Source of the DNA: Rhodococcoides fascians A25f
GTDB taxonomy: Bacteria > Actinomycetota > Actinomycetes > Mycobacteriales > Mycobacteriaceae
Reading direction: 5' to 3'
Length of the DNA stretch: 64,000 bases
Assembly (NCBI RefSeq): GCF_000760935.2
Contig: NZ_CP049744.1
Coordinates: 1,364,001 to 1,428,000 of the forward strand
How positions within the stretch are numbered: the first letter of the stretch is position 1; each line of letters opens with the position of its first letter. Made by a program: the position numbers and the translations under genes. The notes beneath the pieces were generated by a model that made no database searches, was not told the origin of the DNA, and worked only from the letters and a program-made list of their open reading frames with translations. Of the stretch, positions 43,227-53,107 are shown piece after piece.

Positions 43227-45194
43227 TCAGTGCGCGTGACTGGGATTGGCCGCCGGCTCTTCCTCGGTTCCCGCTCCCGGCTCGCCGAGCATCGCCGCAC
43301 CGACCAACGCGTCGGGCACACCGAAACCGTCGACGAGCAACTCCGCGTGCGGACGCAGTGTGCGGCAGCGCTCGTTGATGGCGCGGGTGACGGCCTTGGA
43401 CCGCTCGGTGGACAGGTAGCGGTGCTCGATGAACCAGGCCTTGTCCTTCTCGATCACCGAGAGGGCATACAGATCGCAGACCTCGTGCAGCAGATCCTGG
43501 GTGGCCGCGTCCTCACACGATTCGATGCCGGCGATGAAGGCCTCGAAGATGATGCGATCGATGTGCGCGCTCGCAGCGTGCAGCACGTGATCCTGCACCG
43601 CGTTGAACGCCTCGAACGGGCTGGTCTCCTTGGACTTGGACTGCAACCGGCGAGCGACGGTGGAGAGCAGGTACTCCTCGCGATCCTCGAACATCTTGAC
43701 CTGGGTGCCGCGGTTGAACAGCGAGCCCTCTTCCTCGTTGTCCTGACGGCGGTCCAGGATGGTCTGCATGATCGCTTGCGCTGCAGTGCGTTTGACCACT
43801 CGGTCGCCGACCATATCGGCGGCGAACTTGACCCACTCGACCGGGCTCATGGACTTGACGTCGTCGGCGTACGCGGTGAGCAGTTCCTTGGCCACCAGCT
43901 GGGTGAGCACATGGTTGTCGCCCTCGAACGTGGTGAACACGTCCGTGTCGGCCTTGAGCGAGATCAGCCGGTTCTCGGCGAGATAGCCTGCGCCGCCGCA
44001 TGCTTCGCGGGCTTCCTGAATCGCGGCGGTCGCATGCCAGGTGTTCGCCGCCTTGAGGCCGGCTGCCCGTGACTCGAGCTCACGCTGCTCCTCGGCGTCG
44101 GGGCTGTCCGCGGTCTGCAACTCGTGCATCTTCGACACGAGTTCGTTCTGTGCGAATTGCAGGGCGTAGGACTTGGCGATGAGCGGGAACAGTCGACGCT
44201 GATGCACCAGGTAGTCCATGATCAGAACTTCCTGATCGGAATCGGGTGCAGCGAACTGCCTGCGCTGCAATGCGTATCGTGTCGCGATGTCGAGAGCGAC
44301 CCGCGCCGCAGCGGCGGCACTGCCGCCGACCGTGACGCGGCCACGGATCAACGTGCCGAGCATCGTGAAGAACCGTCGGGACTTGTTCTCGATGGGGGAG
44401 GTGTACGTGCCGTCGTCGGACACATCGGCGTACTTGTTGAGCAGGTTGTCTCGTGGGATCCGGACGTGATCGAACATGATGCGGCCGTTGTCCACTCCGG
44501 GAAGGCCGCCCTTGTACTGGCAGTCCGAGGTGGTGACACCGGGCAGGTCGTCGCCGTTCTCGTCACGCAGTGGCACGAAGAAACAGTGCACACCATGGCT
44601 TTCGGGCTCCTGGCCCGGTCCGGCGGTGATGAGCTGGGCGAACACCGCGGCGACGGTTGCAGTCTCGGCGGCACCGCCGATGTAGTCCTTGCGTGAGGAC
44701 GGCGTAGGGGAGTTGACGACGAATTCGTCCGTCTTCGGGTCGTAGGTGGCCGTGGTCTCGAGCGACTGCACATCGCTGCCGTGTCCGGTCTCGGTCATGG
44801 CGAAACAACCGAGCAGTTCGAGGTTGATGATCTTCGGGACGTACGCCTCGTGGTGGCGTTCGGTGCCGAGATTCTCGATGGCACCACCGAACAGTCCCCA
44901 CTGGACGCCGGCCTTGACCATCAGCGACAGGTCGCTCATCGCGAGCATCTCGATCATCGTCACTGCAGCGCCGACATCCCCGGTACCGCCGTGTTCCTTC
45001 TTGAAGCCGTTGTCGGCTGCACCGGCGGCGGCGAGGAGCTTGAGTTGCTCGAGTGCTTTGGTGCGGGCGATGACGGTGTTCGGCGTGTAGTGCGGTCGGA
45101 ACTCGTCGCGCGCGAGCTGCGTGCGCGCCTCGTTCTTCACATCTCGCCAGCGGCCGTCCAGAGTGTTCCGAAGGTGATCCGTTGTGGTTGCCAT
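43227..45194 (-). CDS. Acyl-CoA dehydrogenase/oxidase family protein
   Basis: Flavoenzyme of 655 residues, longer than the ~390 of ordinary acyl-CoA dehydrogenases and close to acyl-CoA oxidases. The dehydrogenase core includes CFAMTETGHGSDVQ, FDHVRIPRDNLL, and RRQFAAP; EACGGAGYLAENR is followed by the FEGDNHVL loop of the oxidase group. A C-terminal helical domain of about 200 residues follows. It should introduce the 2,3 double bond in fatty acyl-CoAs. The frame is open well beyond the ATG at 45194, but that part lies antisense to other genes and has no homology. It has no adjacent beta-oxidation partner. Confidence 0.88.
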   Translation of the reverse strand: MATTTDHLRNTLDGRWRDVKNEARTQLARDEFRPHYTPNTVIARTKALEQLKLLAAAGAADNGFKKEHGGTGDVGAAVTMIEMLAMSDLSLMVKAGVQWGLFGGAIENLGTERHHEAYVPKIINLELLGCFAMTETGHGSDVQSLETTATYDPKTDEFVVNSPTPSSRKDYIGGAAETATVAAVFAQLITAGPGQEPESHGVHCFFVPLRDENGDDLPGVTTSDCQYKGGLPGVDNGRIMFDHVRIPRDNLLNKYADVSDDGTYTSPIENKSRRFFTMLGTLIRGRVTVGGSAAAAARVALDIATRYALQRRQFAAPDSDQEVLIMDYLVHQRRLFPLIAKSYALQFAQNELVSKMHELQTADSPDAEEQRELESRAAGLKAANTWHATAAIQEAREACGGAGYLAENRLISLKADTDVFTTFEGDNHVLTQLVAKELLTAYADDVKSMSPVEWVKFAADMVGDRVVKRTAAQAIMQTILDRRQDNEEEGSLFNRGTQVKMFEDREEYLLSTVARRLQSKSKETSPFEAFNAVQDHVLHAASAHIDRIIFEAFIAGIESCEDAATQDLLHEVCDLYALSVIEKDKAWFIEHRYLSTERSKAVTRAINERCRTLRPHAELLVDGFGVPDALVGAAMLGEPGAGTEEEPAANPSHAH

Positions 45195-45237
45195 ACTCGA
45201 CGGTAACCTTTTGCCGCCGCGCGTGAGGGCCGGAAAG

Positions 45238-45444
45238 TCAGACCGGCCAGACGAATTCTCTGAACACCGCTCTGCAGGTGCGCCAGAAGCCCGTTTTCGC
45301 GTACGGACCGTCGTGGAACAACGACGCACAGTTGTCCTCCAGAGCCCGGGTGACCAGGGGACTGAAGTCGGTGAATTCGCTGACCAGGAACTCTTTGAAG
45401 CCCGACGGCCACGCGTGCTGGGCTGGTTCGTGTTGTGCCTCCAC
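45238..45444 (-). CDS. Small protein of unknown function (68 residues)
   Basis: GTG start at 45444, stop at 45238, between the lipoprotein hydrolase gene and the acyl-CoA dehydrogenase gene on the same strand. The product is rich in Phe and Trp and has two cysteines (DNCASLF, RTCRAVF). No signal peptide or membrane segment. It fills an otherwise empty gap and its amino-acid make-up looks protein-like, but no family is recognised. Confidence 0.5.
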   Translation of the reverse strand: MEAQHEPAQHAWPSGFKEFLVSEFTDFSPLVTRALEDNCASLFHDGPYAKTGFWRTCRAVFREFVWPV

Positions 45445-45490
45445 GACCGCGAGTGTAATGCAGCAGTAACACCGATGTTACAAATCACAC

Positions 45491-46843
45491 CTACTTCAGT
45501 AGCGCGAACGCCTCCTGAGCAACGAGGAACGCGTAGCTGGACGGGATCAGATCGATCGCACCTTCGGCCTGGAATTGCTCGGTGACGATCCAGTCCTGAC
45601 CGGACGCATCGGTGGCCAGGAATGCGCCGGCGAGGTCGCCGGGTGCATTGCCACCCTTGAAGCCCTGATACGGCCACAGTGCGGCGTCGAGCTGTACACC
45701 CGGGGTGATCGCCAGGATCCGGCGGTTCTCCTCCGCTGCCGGACCCGATGCCAGGTAGCCCATCGCCGCACAGACGTCCTGGGCATTGGCGAACCACTCG
45801 ACGCCGTCGGCCGACGCCGGATTGTCGAGGAAGTTCTCGAAGTCGATCTCGAGCGGCCGCGAGTCCGCTCGGGCGAGCAGCTCGACCCGGCCGTCCGGGT
45901 CCGCACCGGACCACTCGGCCCGCATGTTCGGATCGCCGAATCCGATGACGAAGAACTGCCGGGTGTCCATCATCGGCGTCATCACCGACGGATCGTGATG
46001 TCCCATGATACCGAGCTGGCGTTCGACGCGGTCGCGGCCGAGTCGTTCCATCAACAGATCCGTTGCGGTGTTGTCGGACAACGAGATCATCTTCTCGGCG
46101 GCCTCCCGAACCGACACCGCCGTGCCGTCGGGCAGATTCTGCAACTCGCCGGACGGCGCGCTCTTGGTCGCATCGCGAACGGTGAGCTGCTCGTCCCATC
46201 GGACCGTGCCCGCCTCGATCTCGTCGGTGAGCGCGCCGAGGACGTACAACTTGAACACCGACCCCAGCGGCAGCACTGCGTCCGCATTGGTGGAATAGAC
46301 GGCCTCGCAGTCACCGCCGTTGAGCCGAGACGCACTGTAGGAGTACTTCGGGGCCACCTTCGACAACGCCGCATCCAGGTCGTCGAACGACGAGATCTCG
46401 GGGGTGTCGGGTCTGGCCAGGAATCCGTCGAGCTTGCCATCGGCACCGATCGAGGTGGAGATCGTGGCCGGGACGTCGGCGGTGGTGAAGCCCAGGACGC
46501 CGGTATCGGGGCCGGCATCGAAGTTCGTGGCCACGTTCGGTGCACCGGCGCGCAATTGTTCGAGTGGGGTGACGAGTCCGCCCAGCGGGGCCACGGCAGC
46601 GGCCAACTCGGGGCCGACGACGGCCTCCACCTCGGTGGGATCGGGTGCGTTCTCGCCGTTGATCCACTGCAGAATTCGGTCGTTGAGCGCACCGATGGGA
46701 GTCGAGGTGTCGACGGCGAAGGCCGGTTCCGTCGTGGTGGAGGTGGCCGCAGGCGTTTCGGCCGTGCCGCCGCAGGCGGAGAGTGTCAGAGTCGACGCGA
46801 GGGCAACGACTGCGAGTCTCGTCGTGGTGCGCGGCATCATCAT
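45491..46843 (-). CDS. Beta-lactamase-like serine hydrolase lipoprotein
   Basis: Exported lipoprotein of 450 residues. The signal peptide ends in LTLSAC (Cys24). The N-terminal third looks like a DUF5642- or NTF2-type spacer; the rest is a class A beta-lactamase-like fold with Ser195-x-x-Lys198 in LGSVFKLY and an SDN triad at residues 256-258. The final KTG box of true beta-lactamases is replaced by FKGGN. A cell-wall-linked D,D-peptidase or esterase role is as likely as antibiotic hydrolysis. It is divergent from bioA, with starts 84 bases apart. Confidence 0.82.
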   Translation of the reverse strand: MMMPRTTTRLAVVALASTLTLSACGGTAETPAATSTTTEPAFAVDTSTPIGALNDRILQWINGENAPDPTEVEAVVGPELAAAVAPLGGLVTPLEQLRAGAPNVATNFDAGPDTGVLGFTTADVPATISTSIGADGKLDGFLARPDTPEISSFDDLDAALSKVAPKYSYSASRLNGGDCEAVYSTNADAVLPLGSVFKLYVLGALTDEIEAGTVRWDEQLTVRDATKSAPSGELQNLPDGTAVSVREAAEKMISLSDNTATDLLMERLGRDRVERQLGIMGHHDPSVMTPMMDTRQFFVIGFGDPNMRAEWSGADPDGRVELLARADSRPLEIDFENFLDNPASADGVEWFANAQDVCAAMGYLASGPAAEENRRILAITPGVQLDAALWPYQGFKGGNAPGDLAGAFLATDASGQDWIVTEQFQAEGAIDLIPSSYAFLVAQEAFALLK

Positions 46844-46927
46844 GCTGCGATGCTAACGGATTCGGACATTTCGCCTCAGGGGGCGATGCGGCCGGCGCTC
46901 GAGGGCGCTGTGGCAGGGTGCTGTGGC

Positions 46928-48202
46928 GTGTTGACTTCCGAGGACGTTCGTCGAATCGATTCCGACCACCTGTGGCACCCCTACAGCCGGTTTCCGGCGA
47001 CCGCTGCACCGCTGGTGGTCGAGAGTGCATCCGGGGTGCGGCTCAGCCTGGCCGACGGCCGGGAACTGATCGACGGGATGAGTTCGTGGTGGGCTGCGGT
47101 GCACGGCTACCGGCACCCGGTGCTCGACGCCGCCGCGCACGATCAGCTCGGCCGGATGAGTCACGTGATGTTCGGTGGACTGACGCACGCTCCGGCGGCG
47201 AGATTGGCCGTGCTGCTGGTCGAGATCACCCCCGCAGGGCTCGACAAGGTGTTCCTCGCGGATTCCGGATCGGTCTCGGTCGAGGTCGCGGTGAAGATGG
47301 CGTTGCAGTACTGGCGGGCCCGTGGAGAGGACGGGCGCACACGGTTGTTGACCTGGCGCGGCGGCTATCACGGCGACACGTTCGCTCCGATGAGCGTGTG
47401 CGATCCGGACGGTGGGATGCACACGCTGTGGACCGACGTGCTCGCGAAACAGGTGTTCGCACCGGCCCCACCCACGGACTTCGACGAGTCCTACGTCGCC
47501 GAGTTCGAGCAGGTGCTCTCAGCGCACGCGAGCGAGTTGGCGGCGATCATCGTCGAACCGATCGTGCAGGGTGCAGGCGGTATGCGATTCCACGACGCGC
47601 AATACCTGGTCGAGCTGCGTCGCCTCGCCGACGAGTACGGCGTACTGCTGATCTTCGACGAGATCGCGACCGGTTTCGGCCGGACCGGGGAGTTGTTCGC
47701 CGCCGATCATTCCGGTGTTGCGCCGGACATCATGTGCGTGGGCAAGGCGTTGACCGGCGGTTATCTGACCCTGGCGGCGACGCTGTGCACCACCGAGGTA
47801 GCCACGACGGTGTCGGGCGGTGAGGCCGGTGGCCTGATGCACGGGCCGACGTTCATGGGCAATCCGCTCGCGTGCGCGATCGCGGTGGCCTCGGTGGAAC
47901 TGTTGCTCTCGCGCGATTGGCGCGCCGAGGTCGCGGGTGTGACATCGGGCCTGGCAGAGGGGTTGGCACCTGCTCGTTCGCTGCCGGGCGTCGCCGACGT
48001 CCGAGTGCTGGGCGGGATCGGGGTGATCGAGATGCACAGTCCGGTGGACATGGAACGGGCGACCGCTGCGGCCGTCGACGCGGGAGTGTGGTTGCGGCCG
48101 TTCGGTCGCCTCGTCTACGCGATGCCGCCGTACATCTGCACCGGCGAGGACGTAACGGCCATCGCCGAGGCCATGCTGGCGGTGGCCCGAAGCCATACTT
48201 GA
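46928..48202 (+). CDS. bioA: Adenosylmethionine-8-amino-7-oxononanoate aminotransferase
   Basis: PLP enzyme of biotin synthesis that converts KAPA to DAPA with S-adenosylmethionine as amino donor. About 424 residues. LWHPYS near the N-terminus and [13 protein letters not shown] are hallmarks, and the PLP lysine is Lys273 in [11 protein letters not shown]. The GTG at 46928 aligns with the start of mycobacterial BioA; ATG at 46850 would leave only six bases to the divergent gene. It runs into bioF with 24 bases between, and a perfect palindrome spans that junction. Confidence 0.92.
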   Translation: MLTSEDVRRIDSDHLWHPYSRFPATAAPLVVESASGVRLSLADGRELIDGMSSWWAAVHGYRHPVLDAAAHDQLGRMSHVMFGGLTHAPAARLAVLLVEITPAGLDKVFLADSGSVSVEVAVKMALQYWRARGEDGRTRLLTWRGGYHGDTFAPMSVCDPDGGMHTLWTDVLAKQVFAPAPPTDFDESYVAEFEQVLSAHASELAAIIVEPIVQGAGGMRFHDAQYLVELRRLADEYGVLLIFDEIATGFGRTGELFAADHSGVAPDIMCVGKALTGGYLTLAATLCTTEVATTVSGGEAGGLMHGPTFMGNPLACAIAVASVELLLSRDWRAEVAGVTSGLAEGLAPARSLPGVADVRVLGGIGVIEMHSPVDMERATAAAVDAGVWLRPFGRLVYAMPPYICTGEDVTAIAEAMLAVARSHT

Positions 48203-48219
48203 ACAGCGTTCAAGTATGG
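48193..48219. promoter_or_regulatory. Perfect palindrome at the bioA-bioF junction (BioQ operator candidate)
   Basis: Twelve-base arms, CCATACTTGAAC and GTTCAAGTATGG, flank AGC. The core TGAAC-N3-GTTCA closely matches the binding site of the TetR-type biotin regulator BioQ known from corynebacteria and mycobacteria. It overlaps the last codons of bioA, and a likely -10 (TATGGT, 48215-48220) lies at its right end. Confidence 0.65.
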
Positions 48220-48226
48220 TGCTGCC

Positions 48227-49375
48227 ATGACCGCTTTGGAGTGGCTCGACGCCGCCGCGCGCAACCGACGCGAGGCCGGACTCGAGCGCGTCGTCACTGC
48301 CCGCACAGCCGAGGACGCAGTTCTCGATCTGGCGTCGAACGACTACCTCGGTCTGGCTCGGCATCCGGCCGTCGTCGACGGGGCCTGCGCTGCCGTGCGT
48401 CGATGGGGCGGCGGATCCACCGGATCGCGGCTCGTAACCGGCACGACGACGGCACACGAGCAACTGGAGGACGAACTCGCCGATTTTGTCGGTGCCGACG
48501 CCGGGTTGGTGTTCTCCTCCGGCTACACCGCCAATCTCGGCGTCGTGACTGCACTGGCGGGACGTGACGCGCTGGTGATCTCCGACGCCGCGTCGCACGC
48601 ATCGCTGATCGACGCCTGTCGTCTGTCTCGGGCACGGGTTGCCGTCGCGCATCACTGCGATCCCGAGCACGTCGACCGGCTGCTGCGGGAGCGCACCGAG
48701 ACGCGGGCTCTGGTGGTGACCGACTCGGTGTTCAGCGCCGACGGCGACCTCGCACCGCTGGCCGAGTTGTACGCGGTGTGCAGACGACGCAATGCCGTAC
48801 TCGTCGTCGACGAAGCGCACGGGTTGGGCGTTCGTGGAGCCGGCGGACGCGGGGCCGTCCACGACGCAGGCCTGGCCGGTGCGCCCGATCTGGTGATCAC
48901 CGCGACGTTGTCCAAGGCACTCGGGTCGCAGGGTGGAGTCGTACTCGGCCCGGCCGCCGTCCGCAACGAGGTGCTGCACGGCGCGCGCACCTTCGTCTTC
49001 GACACCGGGCTCGCCCCGGCATCGGTGGGTGCAGCATCGGCCGCTCTGGAGATTCTGCGCACCGAACCCGATCGAGTGGCTGCGATCGGTGTTCGGGCAA
49101 CCCAACTGGCCTCTGCAGCGGGAGTGGAACCGACTGCATCGGCGGTCGTTCCGGTGATACTCGGTGATGCCGAGCGTGCCGTCCGCGCGGCCGCGGACTG
49201 TCTCGAGCTCGGCTTGCGCGTCGGGTGCTTTCGGCCGCCGTCGGTTTCTCCGAACGCATCTCGGCTGCGATTGACCGCCCGCGCCGACCTCACCGATGCT
49301 GACATCGACCGTGCCGCAGCGGTTTTGGCGACGGTATTGAATGCTGCAGTATTTCATTCGGCGGTACCGGGATGA
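48227..49375 (+). CDS. bioF: 8-amino-7-oxononanoate synthase
   Basis: PLP enzyme that condenses pimeloyl-ACP/CoA with alanine to KAPA. 382 residues, normal length. LDLASNDYLGLARHP and GSTGSRLVTG are family segments. VVDEAHGLGVRG holds the PLP-contacting residues, and the Schiff-base lysine is Lys230 in TLSKALGSQGG. ATG start directly after the palindrome, with no clear ribosome site, consistent with a leaderless message. It overlaps bioD by four bases. Confidence 0.94.
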   Translation: MTALEWLDAAARNRREAGLERVVTARTAEDAVLDLASNDYLGLARHPAVVDGACAAVRRWGGGSTGSRLVTGTTTAHEQLEDELADFVGADAGLVFSSGYTANLGVVTALAGRDALVISDAASHASLIDACRLSRARVAVAHHCDPEHVDRLLRERTETRALVVTDSVFSADGDLAPLAELYAVCRRRNAVLVVDEAHGLGVRGAGGRGAVHDAGLAGAPDLVITATLSKALGSQGGVVLGPAAVRNEVLHGARTFVFDTGLAPASVGAASAALEILRTEPDRVAAIGVRATQLASAAGVEPTASAVVPVILGDAERAVRAAADCLELGLRVGCFRPPSVSPNASRLRLTARADLTDADIDRAAAVLATVLNAAVFHSAVPG

Positions 49376-50061
49376 CCGTGCTGCTCGTCACCGGAACGTC
49401 GACCGGCGTCGGGAAAACCGTGGTGACCGCAGCGCTCGCGGCCGCGGCTCGGGCGCACGGACGGACGGTGGCGGTATGCAAGCCGGCGCAGACCGGAGTG
49501 GGTGACGACCGCCCGGAAGAGTCGGATATCGATGTGGTGGAGCGTCTTTCGGGAGTGCGAGGAATCGAGCTGGCGCGGTACCCCGAGCCACTGGCACCTG
49601 ATGTCGCAGCCCGCCGGTCCGGTCGGCCGATGCTCGAACTCGCCGCCGTCGTCGACGCGGTTCTCGCACTCGACGAGACCCACGACCTCGTCCTGGTCGA
49701 GGGTGCGGGCGGAGTAGCGGTGCGCCTGGGTGCCGCAGGGTTCACCGCGCTCGACATCGCCGCTGCCGTCGGCGCATCGGTGCTGATCGTGGCAGGGGCG
49801 GAGCTGGGGACGCTCAATCACAGCGCGCTGACCGTCGCAGCCGTGCGTGCAGCGGACGTGAGATGTTCCGGCCTGGTCATCGGGTCGTGGCCGACCGAAC
49901 CGAGTCTGGCGGCGCGGGTCAACCTGGAGGAGTTGCCGCTCGTGACGGGTGTGGAACTGATCGCGTCTGTGCTCGACGGGGCAGGCCTGTTGGACGAGAA
50001 GGAATTCGGTGCGCTCGCCCGCACGATGTTCGGCGAGTTTACTGATTCGTTACTCGGGTAA
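49372..50061 (+). CDS. bioD: Dethiobiotin synthetase
   Basis: ATP-dependent enzyme that closes the ureido ring of dethiobiotin from DAPA and CO2. 229 residues. The P-loop is GTSTGVGKT at residues 8-16 and CKPAQTG and VEGAGGVAVRLG are the substrate and switch segments. ATG overlapping the bioF stop. bioB, the last step, does not follow in this window. Confidence 0.94.
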   Translation: MTVLLVTGTSTGVGKTVVTAALAAAARAHGRTVAVCKPAQTGVGDDRPEESDIDVVERLSGVRGIELARYPEPLAPDVAARRSGRPMLELAAVVDAVLALDETHDLVLVEGAGGVAVRLGAAGFTALDIAAAVGASVLIVAGAELGTLNHSALTVAAVRAADVRCSGLVIGSWPTEPSLAARVNLEELPLVTGVELIASVLDGAGLLDEKEFGALARTMFGEFTDSLLG

Positions 50062-50115
50062 CCGACGGGGAACGTCTGCCGCTTCGGCATTCGAAACAGA
50101 TCGGGAGTTCCAATT

Positions 50116-50613
50116 ATGAGTACCGCAGTGTGGATCATCGTTGCAGTAGTCGTCGTAGTGTTGGTCGTTGCTGTCGCCCTGGTCGTGGCGCGCAAAGGCA
50201 AGGAGCGAAAGAGGCTGGAAGCGAACGACATTCGTGAAAAGGCAGCCGATCAAGCGGCCATCGTAGAAGAGCGTGAACTGCTCGCTCGCGAAAGCGAGGC
50301 CAAGGCGCGTCGAGCGCAGGCCGAGGCCGACGTCAAAGCAGCCGAGGCGGAGAAACTTGCACAGCAGGCCCAGTCCCACCAGGGAGTTGCGGCGGCATCA
50401 CGCGACGAGGTCGACTCGGAGTTCGAGCGCGCGAATCGTATCGACCCGGACGTGAAGAGCGGCCGGACCATGACAAACGACCGCAACGAGCGAGATGACC
50501 GGGACATCGCTGGCGACCACAATGTGACGGACGACCGCAACGTCACAGGCCACCAGAACCTCGTGGGCGATCCGGACGTGCCCCCGACAGAACCCCGGCA
50601 CGAGCGGAACTAG
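50116..50613 (+). CDS. Membrane-anchored coiled-coil protein of unknown function
   Basis: 165 residues. One N-terminal hydrophobic segment (about residues 5-25) is followed by a long Glu/Ala/Lys-rich helix (about 27-95) that should form a coiled coil, then a low-complexity tail built from Asp/Asn/Arg-rich units such as NDRN, DDRD, DHNVTDDRNVTG. It looks like a cytoplasmic filament-type or stress-related protein. It overlaps the convergent next gene by four bases at their ends. Confidence 0.65.
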   Translation: MSTAVWIIVAVVVVVLVVAVALVVARKGKERKRLEANDIREKAADQAAIVEERELLARESEAKARRAQAEADVKAAEAEKLAQQAQSHQGVAAASRDEVDSEFERANRIDPDVKSGRTMTNDRNERDDRDIAGDHNVTDDRNVTGHQNLVGDPDVPPTEPRHERN

Positions 50614-51143
50614 TTCGTCGAATTGTGGGGTAGCTCGAGTTCGACGACCTCGTGCTCGCCGAGGTCGGGCCGCTCGTTGGTGATCTTGGCCTTGGCGTAA
50701 GCCATCAGATTCGAGACCTTCGATCCGGGGGTCGACCAGTACTCCGCACCCTCGGCGGCCACGTGTATCAGTGCCACCTCCCGTGAATCGGGATTCTTCT
50801 CGAACCACGTGGCCGCCCGGGTGTTCCACAGTTCCTCGGCCTTCGTTCGGTTCTCGACCACGGCCGCGGTGCCGGACAGGGACACCCAGCCTTCGCCGGA
50901 CTGAAACGAGACGTTGACCGTCGGATTCGCCGCGATGTCGGCCACCTTGCGCGAGTCGTGTGCGGCGAAGAACCACAGGTCGCCGTCGAACTCGGCTTCC
51001 TGCAGCGCCATCGGACGTGAGATGAGGTGGCCGTCTGCGCCGACGGTGGTGAACATGCAGAGTCCGGCGTCGGACATCAGTTCGGCGACTTTGGTGACCC
51101 CGTCCGCGGAGCTGTCGGTGTTTGTTCTGTCGGTGTTCGTCAT
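50610..51143 (-). CDS. Pyridoxamine 5'-phosphate oxidase-like (general stress protein 26 type) protein
   Basis: 177-residue split-barrel protein that probably binds FMN or F420. Its LISRPMALQEAEFDGDLWFFAA segment is the family fingerprint of general stress protein 26, and EGWVSLSGTAAVVENR follows. Start at the ATG at 51143; ATG at 51152 is also in frame. Stress-related flavin chemistry is inferred from the family; no partner gene is adjacent. Confidence 0.82.
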   Translation of the reverse strand: MTNTDRTNTDSSADGVTKVAELMSDAGLCMFTTVGADGHLISRPMALQEAEFDGDLWFFAAHDSRKVADIAANPTVNVSFQSGEGWVSLSGTAAVVENRTKAEELWNTRAATWFEKNPDSREVALIHVAAEGAEYWSTPGSKVSNLMAYAKAKITNERPDLGEHEVVELELPHNSTN

Positions 51144-51219
51144 CGAAACCAACTACCCGGTGCGTAGCTCACTCAACCGTTAAGGTGACAAAACGGACAC
51201 GAGTGTCGGGAGGCTGCGT

Positions 51220-51666
51220 ATGGGAAAGAATGTCGACAGGAACGATCGGCTGGACCTGCGCGTGAGCAACGACGAACGTGAGGTCGTCGTGAACACACTC
51301 GGCCTGGCGATGGGCGAGGGCCGCTTGACCTTGGTCGAGTACGAACAACGCCTCGACGCAGTGTGGGCGTCGAGAACTCGCGGCGACTTGGCCGAGGTCG
51401 TTCGCGACTTGCCGGACGCAGAGCAATCGACGGCACACGAATCGAAAGCAAGGGACGTCGCCCACGCGACGAGCAAGTGGCGTGAGTATCTGGACGAGTG
51501 GCGATGGTGGTTCGGTGGTGCCGTCGTCATGAACGGAATCTGGGCCGTCCAGTGGATCTCCGACGGCGAGCCGACCGCTTATTGGCCTCTGTGGCCCCTC
51601 GGCATCTGGGGCATCATCCTGATTGCGATGGTGTTCATGCCCGAGGACAACAAAACCGACGACTGA
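51220..51666 (+). CDS. DUF1707 protein with two membrane segments
   Basis: 148 residues. Residues about 10-62 form the DUF1707 domain: LRVSNDEREVVVNTLGLAMGEGRLTLVEYEQRLDAVWASRTRGDLAEVVRDLP. A charged linker leads to a 2TM region with WWFGGAVVMNGIWAVQW and WPLGIWGIILIAMVF. DUF1707 is a short helical domain widespread in actinobacteria and often linked to membrane proteins of the SHOCT type. ATG start with GGAGG upstream. No function known. Confidence 0.8.
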   Translation: MGKNVDRNDRLDLRVSNDEREVVVNTLGLAMGEGRLTLVEYEQRLDAVWASRTRGDLAEVVRDLPDAEQSTAHESKARDVAHATSKWREYLDEWRWWFGGAVVMNGIWAVQWISDGEPTAYWPLWPLGIWGIILIAMVFMPEDNKTDD

Positions 51667-51735
51667 GGCTGTCGGGCGAGCTCATTATTACGCCCTGTAG
51701 TTGGTGATTTCGCCGAACCTGGGACACTGGAAGTC

Positions 51736-53055
51736 GTGACTGCTCCTCTCGGCGACGACGCCCCCGTATCGGCCCAACTTTTCGCTCGCGCGAGCACGGT
51801 GATTCCCGGTGGCGTCAACTCGCCGGTGCGGGCCTTCGCATCGGTCGGCGGAACCCCACGGTTCATCACGCAGGCCAGCGGATACACGATGACCGACGCC
51901 GACGGGAAGTCCTACGTCGACCTCATCTCGTCCTGGGGTCCGATGATCCACGGGCACGCTCACCCGGCCATCGTCGACGCCGTCCAGAAGGCCGCAGCAA
52001 CCGGCCTGTCGTTCGGCGCACCCACCGAGCGCGAAATCGAGCTCGCCGAAGAAATCGTCCGTCGAGTCGGCCCCGTCGACCAGGTTCGCCTTGTGAATTC
52101 GGGCACAGAGGCCACCATGAGCGCGGTGCGTCTGGCCCGCGGATTCACCGGCCGCACCAAGATCCTGAAGTTCTCCGGCTGCTACCACGGCCACGTCGAT
52201 GCGCTGCTCGCCGACGCCGGTTCGGGTCTGGCCACCTTCGGACTCCCGACTTCTCCGGGAGTCACCGGCGCACAGGCGTCGGACACCATCGTTGTTCCCT
52301 ACAACGACCTCGCCGCCGTCTCCGCCGCTTTCGAGGCCAACGCCGGCCAGATCGCCTGCATCATCACCGAGGCCGCCGCAGGCAACATGGGCGCGATTGC
52401 CCCGGTCACCGGCTTCAACGAAGGATTGCGTCGTCTTGCGACCGAACACGGCGCGCTGCTGATCATGGACGAGGTGATGACCGGGTTCCGCGTCAGCGCC
52501 GCCGGTTGGTACGGCATCGACGGTGTCGCAGGCGACCTGTACACCTTCGGCAAGGTCATGTCCGGTGGACTGCCCGCTGCCGCATTCGGTGGCCGAGCAG
52601 ACATCATGGCCTACCTCGCGCCGGCCGGACCGGTGTACCAGGCGGGCACGCTGAGCGGTAACCCCGTTGCCGTCGCAGCCGGCCTGACGAGCCTGCAACT
52701 GGCCGACGCAGCCGTCTACGAGAGGCTGCAGGCGAACTCGCAACGGCTCGGAACGCTGCTCGGCGACGCCCTCACCGCCGAAGGCGTCACCCATCAGGTG
52801 CAGTTCGCGGGCACTATGGTGAGTGTGTTCTTCGCCGATGGACCCGTCACCGATTACGCGCAGGCCAAGGCCGCGCAGACATGGCGATACCCGGCGTTCT
52901 TCCACGCTTTCCTCTCGCGCGGTGTCTACCCGCCGCCGAGCGCATTCGAGGCCTGGTTCGTCTCCGCAGCCCTCGACGACGACGCGTTCTCGATCATCGC
53001 CGACGCGGCCCCGGCTGCCGCGAAAGCCGCAGCAGCCGCTACCGCACCACTGTGA
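51736..53055 (+). CDS. hemL: Glutamate-1-semialdehyde 2,1-aminomutase
   Basis: PLP enzyme that makes 5-aminolevulinate from the product of HemA. 439 residues. [11 protein letters not shown] and HGHAHP are hallmarks. [15 protein letters not shown] lies in the PLP region and the Schiff-base lysine is Lys273 in [14 protein letters not shown] start. It completes the set hemA, hemL, hemB, hemC and hemD for uroporphyrinogen III in the window. M. tuberculosis has hemL at Rv0524, before the same run of genes. Confidence 0.95.
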   Translation: MTAPLGDDAPVSAQLFARASTVIPGGVNSPVRAFASVGGTPRFITQASGYTMTDADGKSYVDLISSWGPMIHGHAHPAIVDAVQKAAATGLSFGAPTEREIELAEEIVRRVGPVDQVRLVNSGTEATMSAVRLARGFTGRTKILKFSGCYHGHVDALLADAGSGLATFGLPTSPGVTGAQASDTIVVPYNDLAAVSAAFEANAGQIACIITEAAAGNMGAIAPVTGFNEGLRRLATEHGALLIMDEVMTGFRVSAAGWYGIDGVAGDLYTFGKVMSGGLPAAAFGGRADIMAYLAPAGPVYQAGTLSGNPVAVAAGLTSLQLADAAVYERLQANSQRLGTLLGDALTAEGVTHQVQFAGTMVSVFFADGPVTDYAQAKAAQTWRYPAFFHAFLSRGVYPPPSAFEAWFVSAALDDDAFSIIADAAPAAAKAAAAATAPL

Positions 53056-53107
53056 CGTCTACACAGAACTGACTCCCCACCCGACTAGCGAGAAACAGGA
53101 CCCCGAC

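Noticed and set aside
45195-46199. N-terminal extension of the acyl-CoA dehydrogenase frame by 335 codons
   Set aside because: The extension is antisense-phase to nothing recognisable, overlaps the lipoprotein hydrolase and the 68-residue ORF on the same strand in another frame, and the ATG at 45194 starts a normal-length protein.
47519-49357. A 612-residue minus-strand frame over bioA and bioF
   Set aside because: Shadow of two well-conserved biotin genes.
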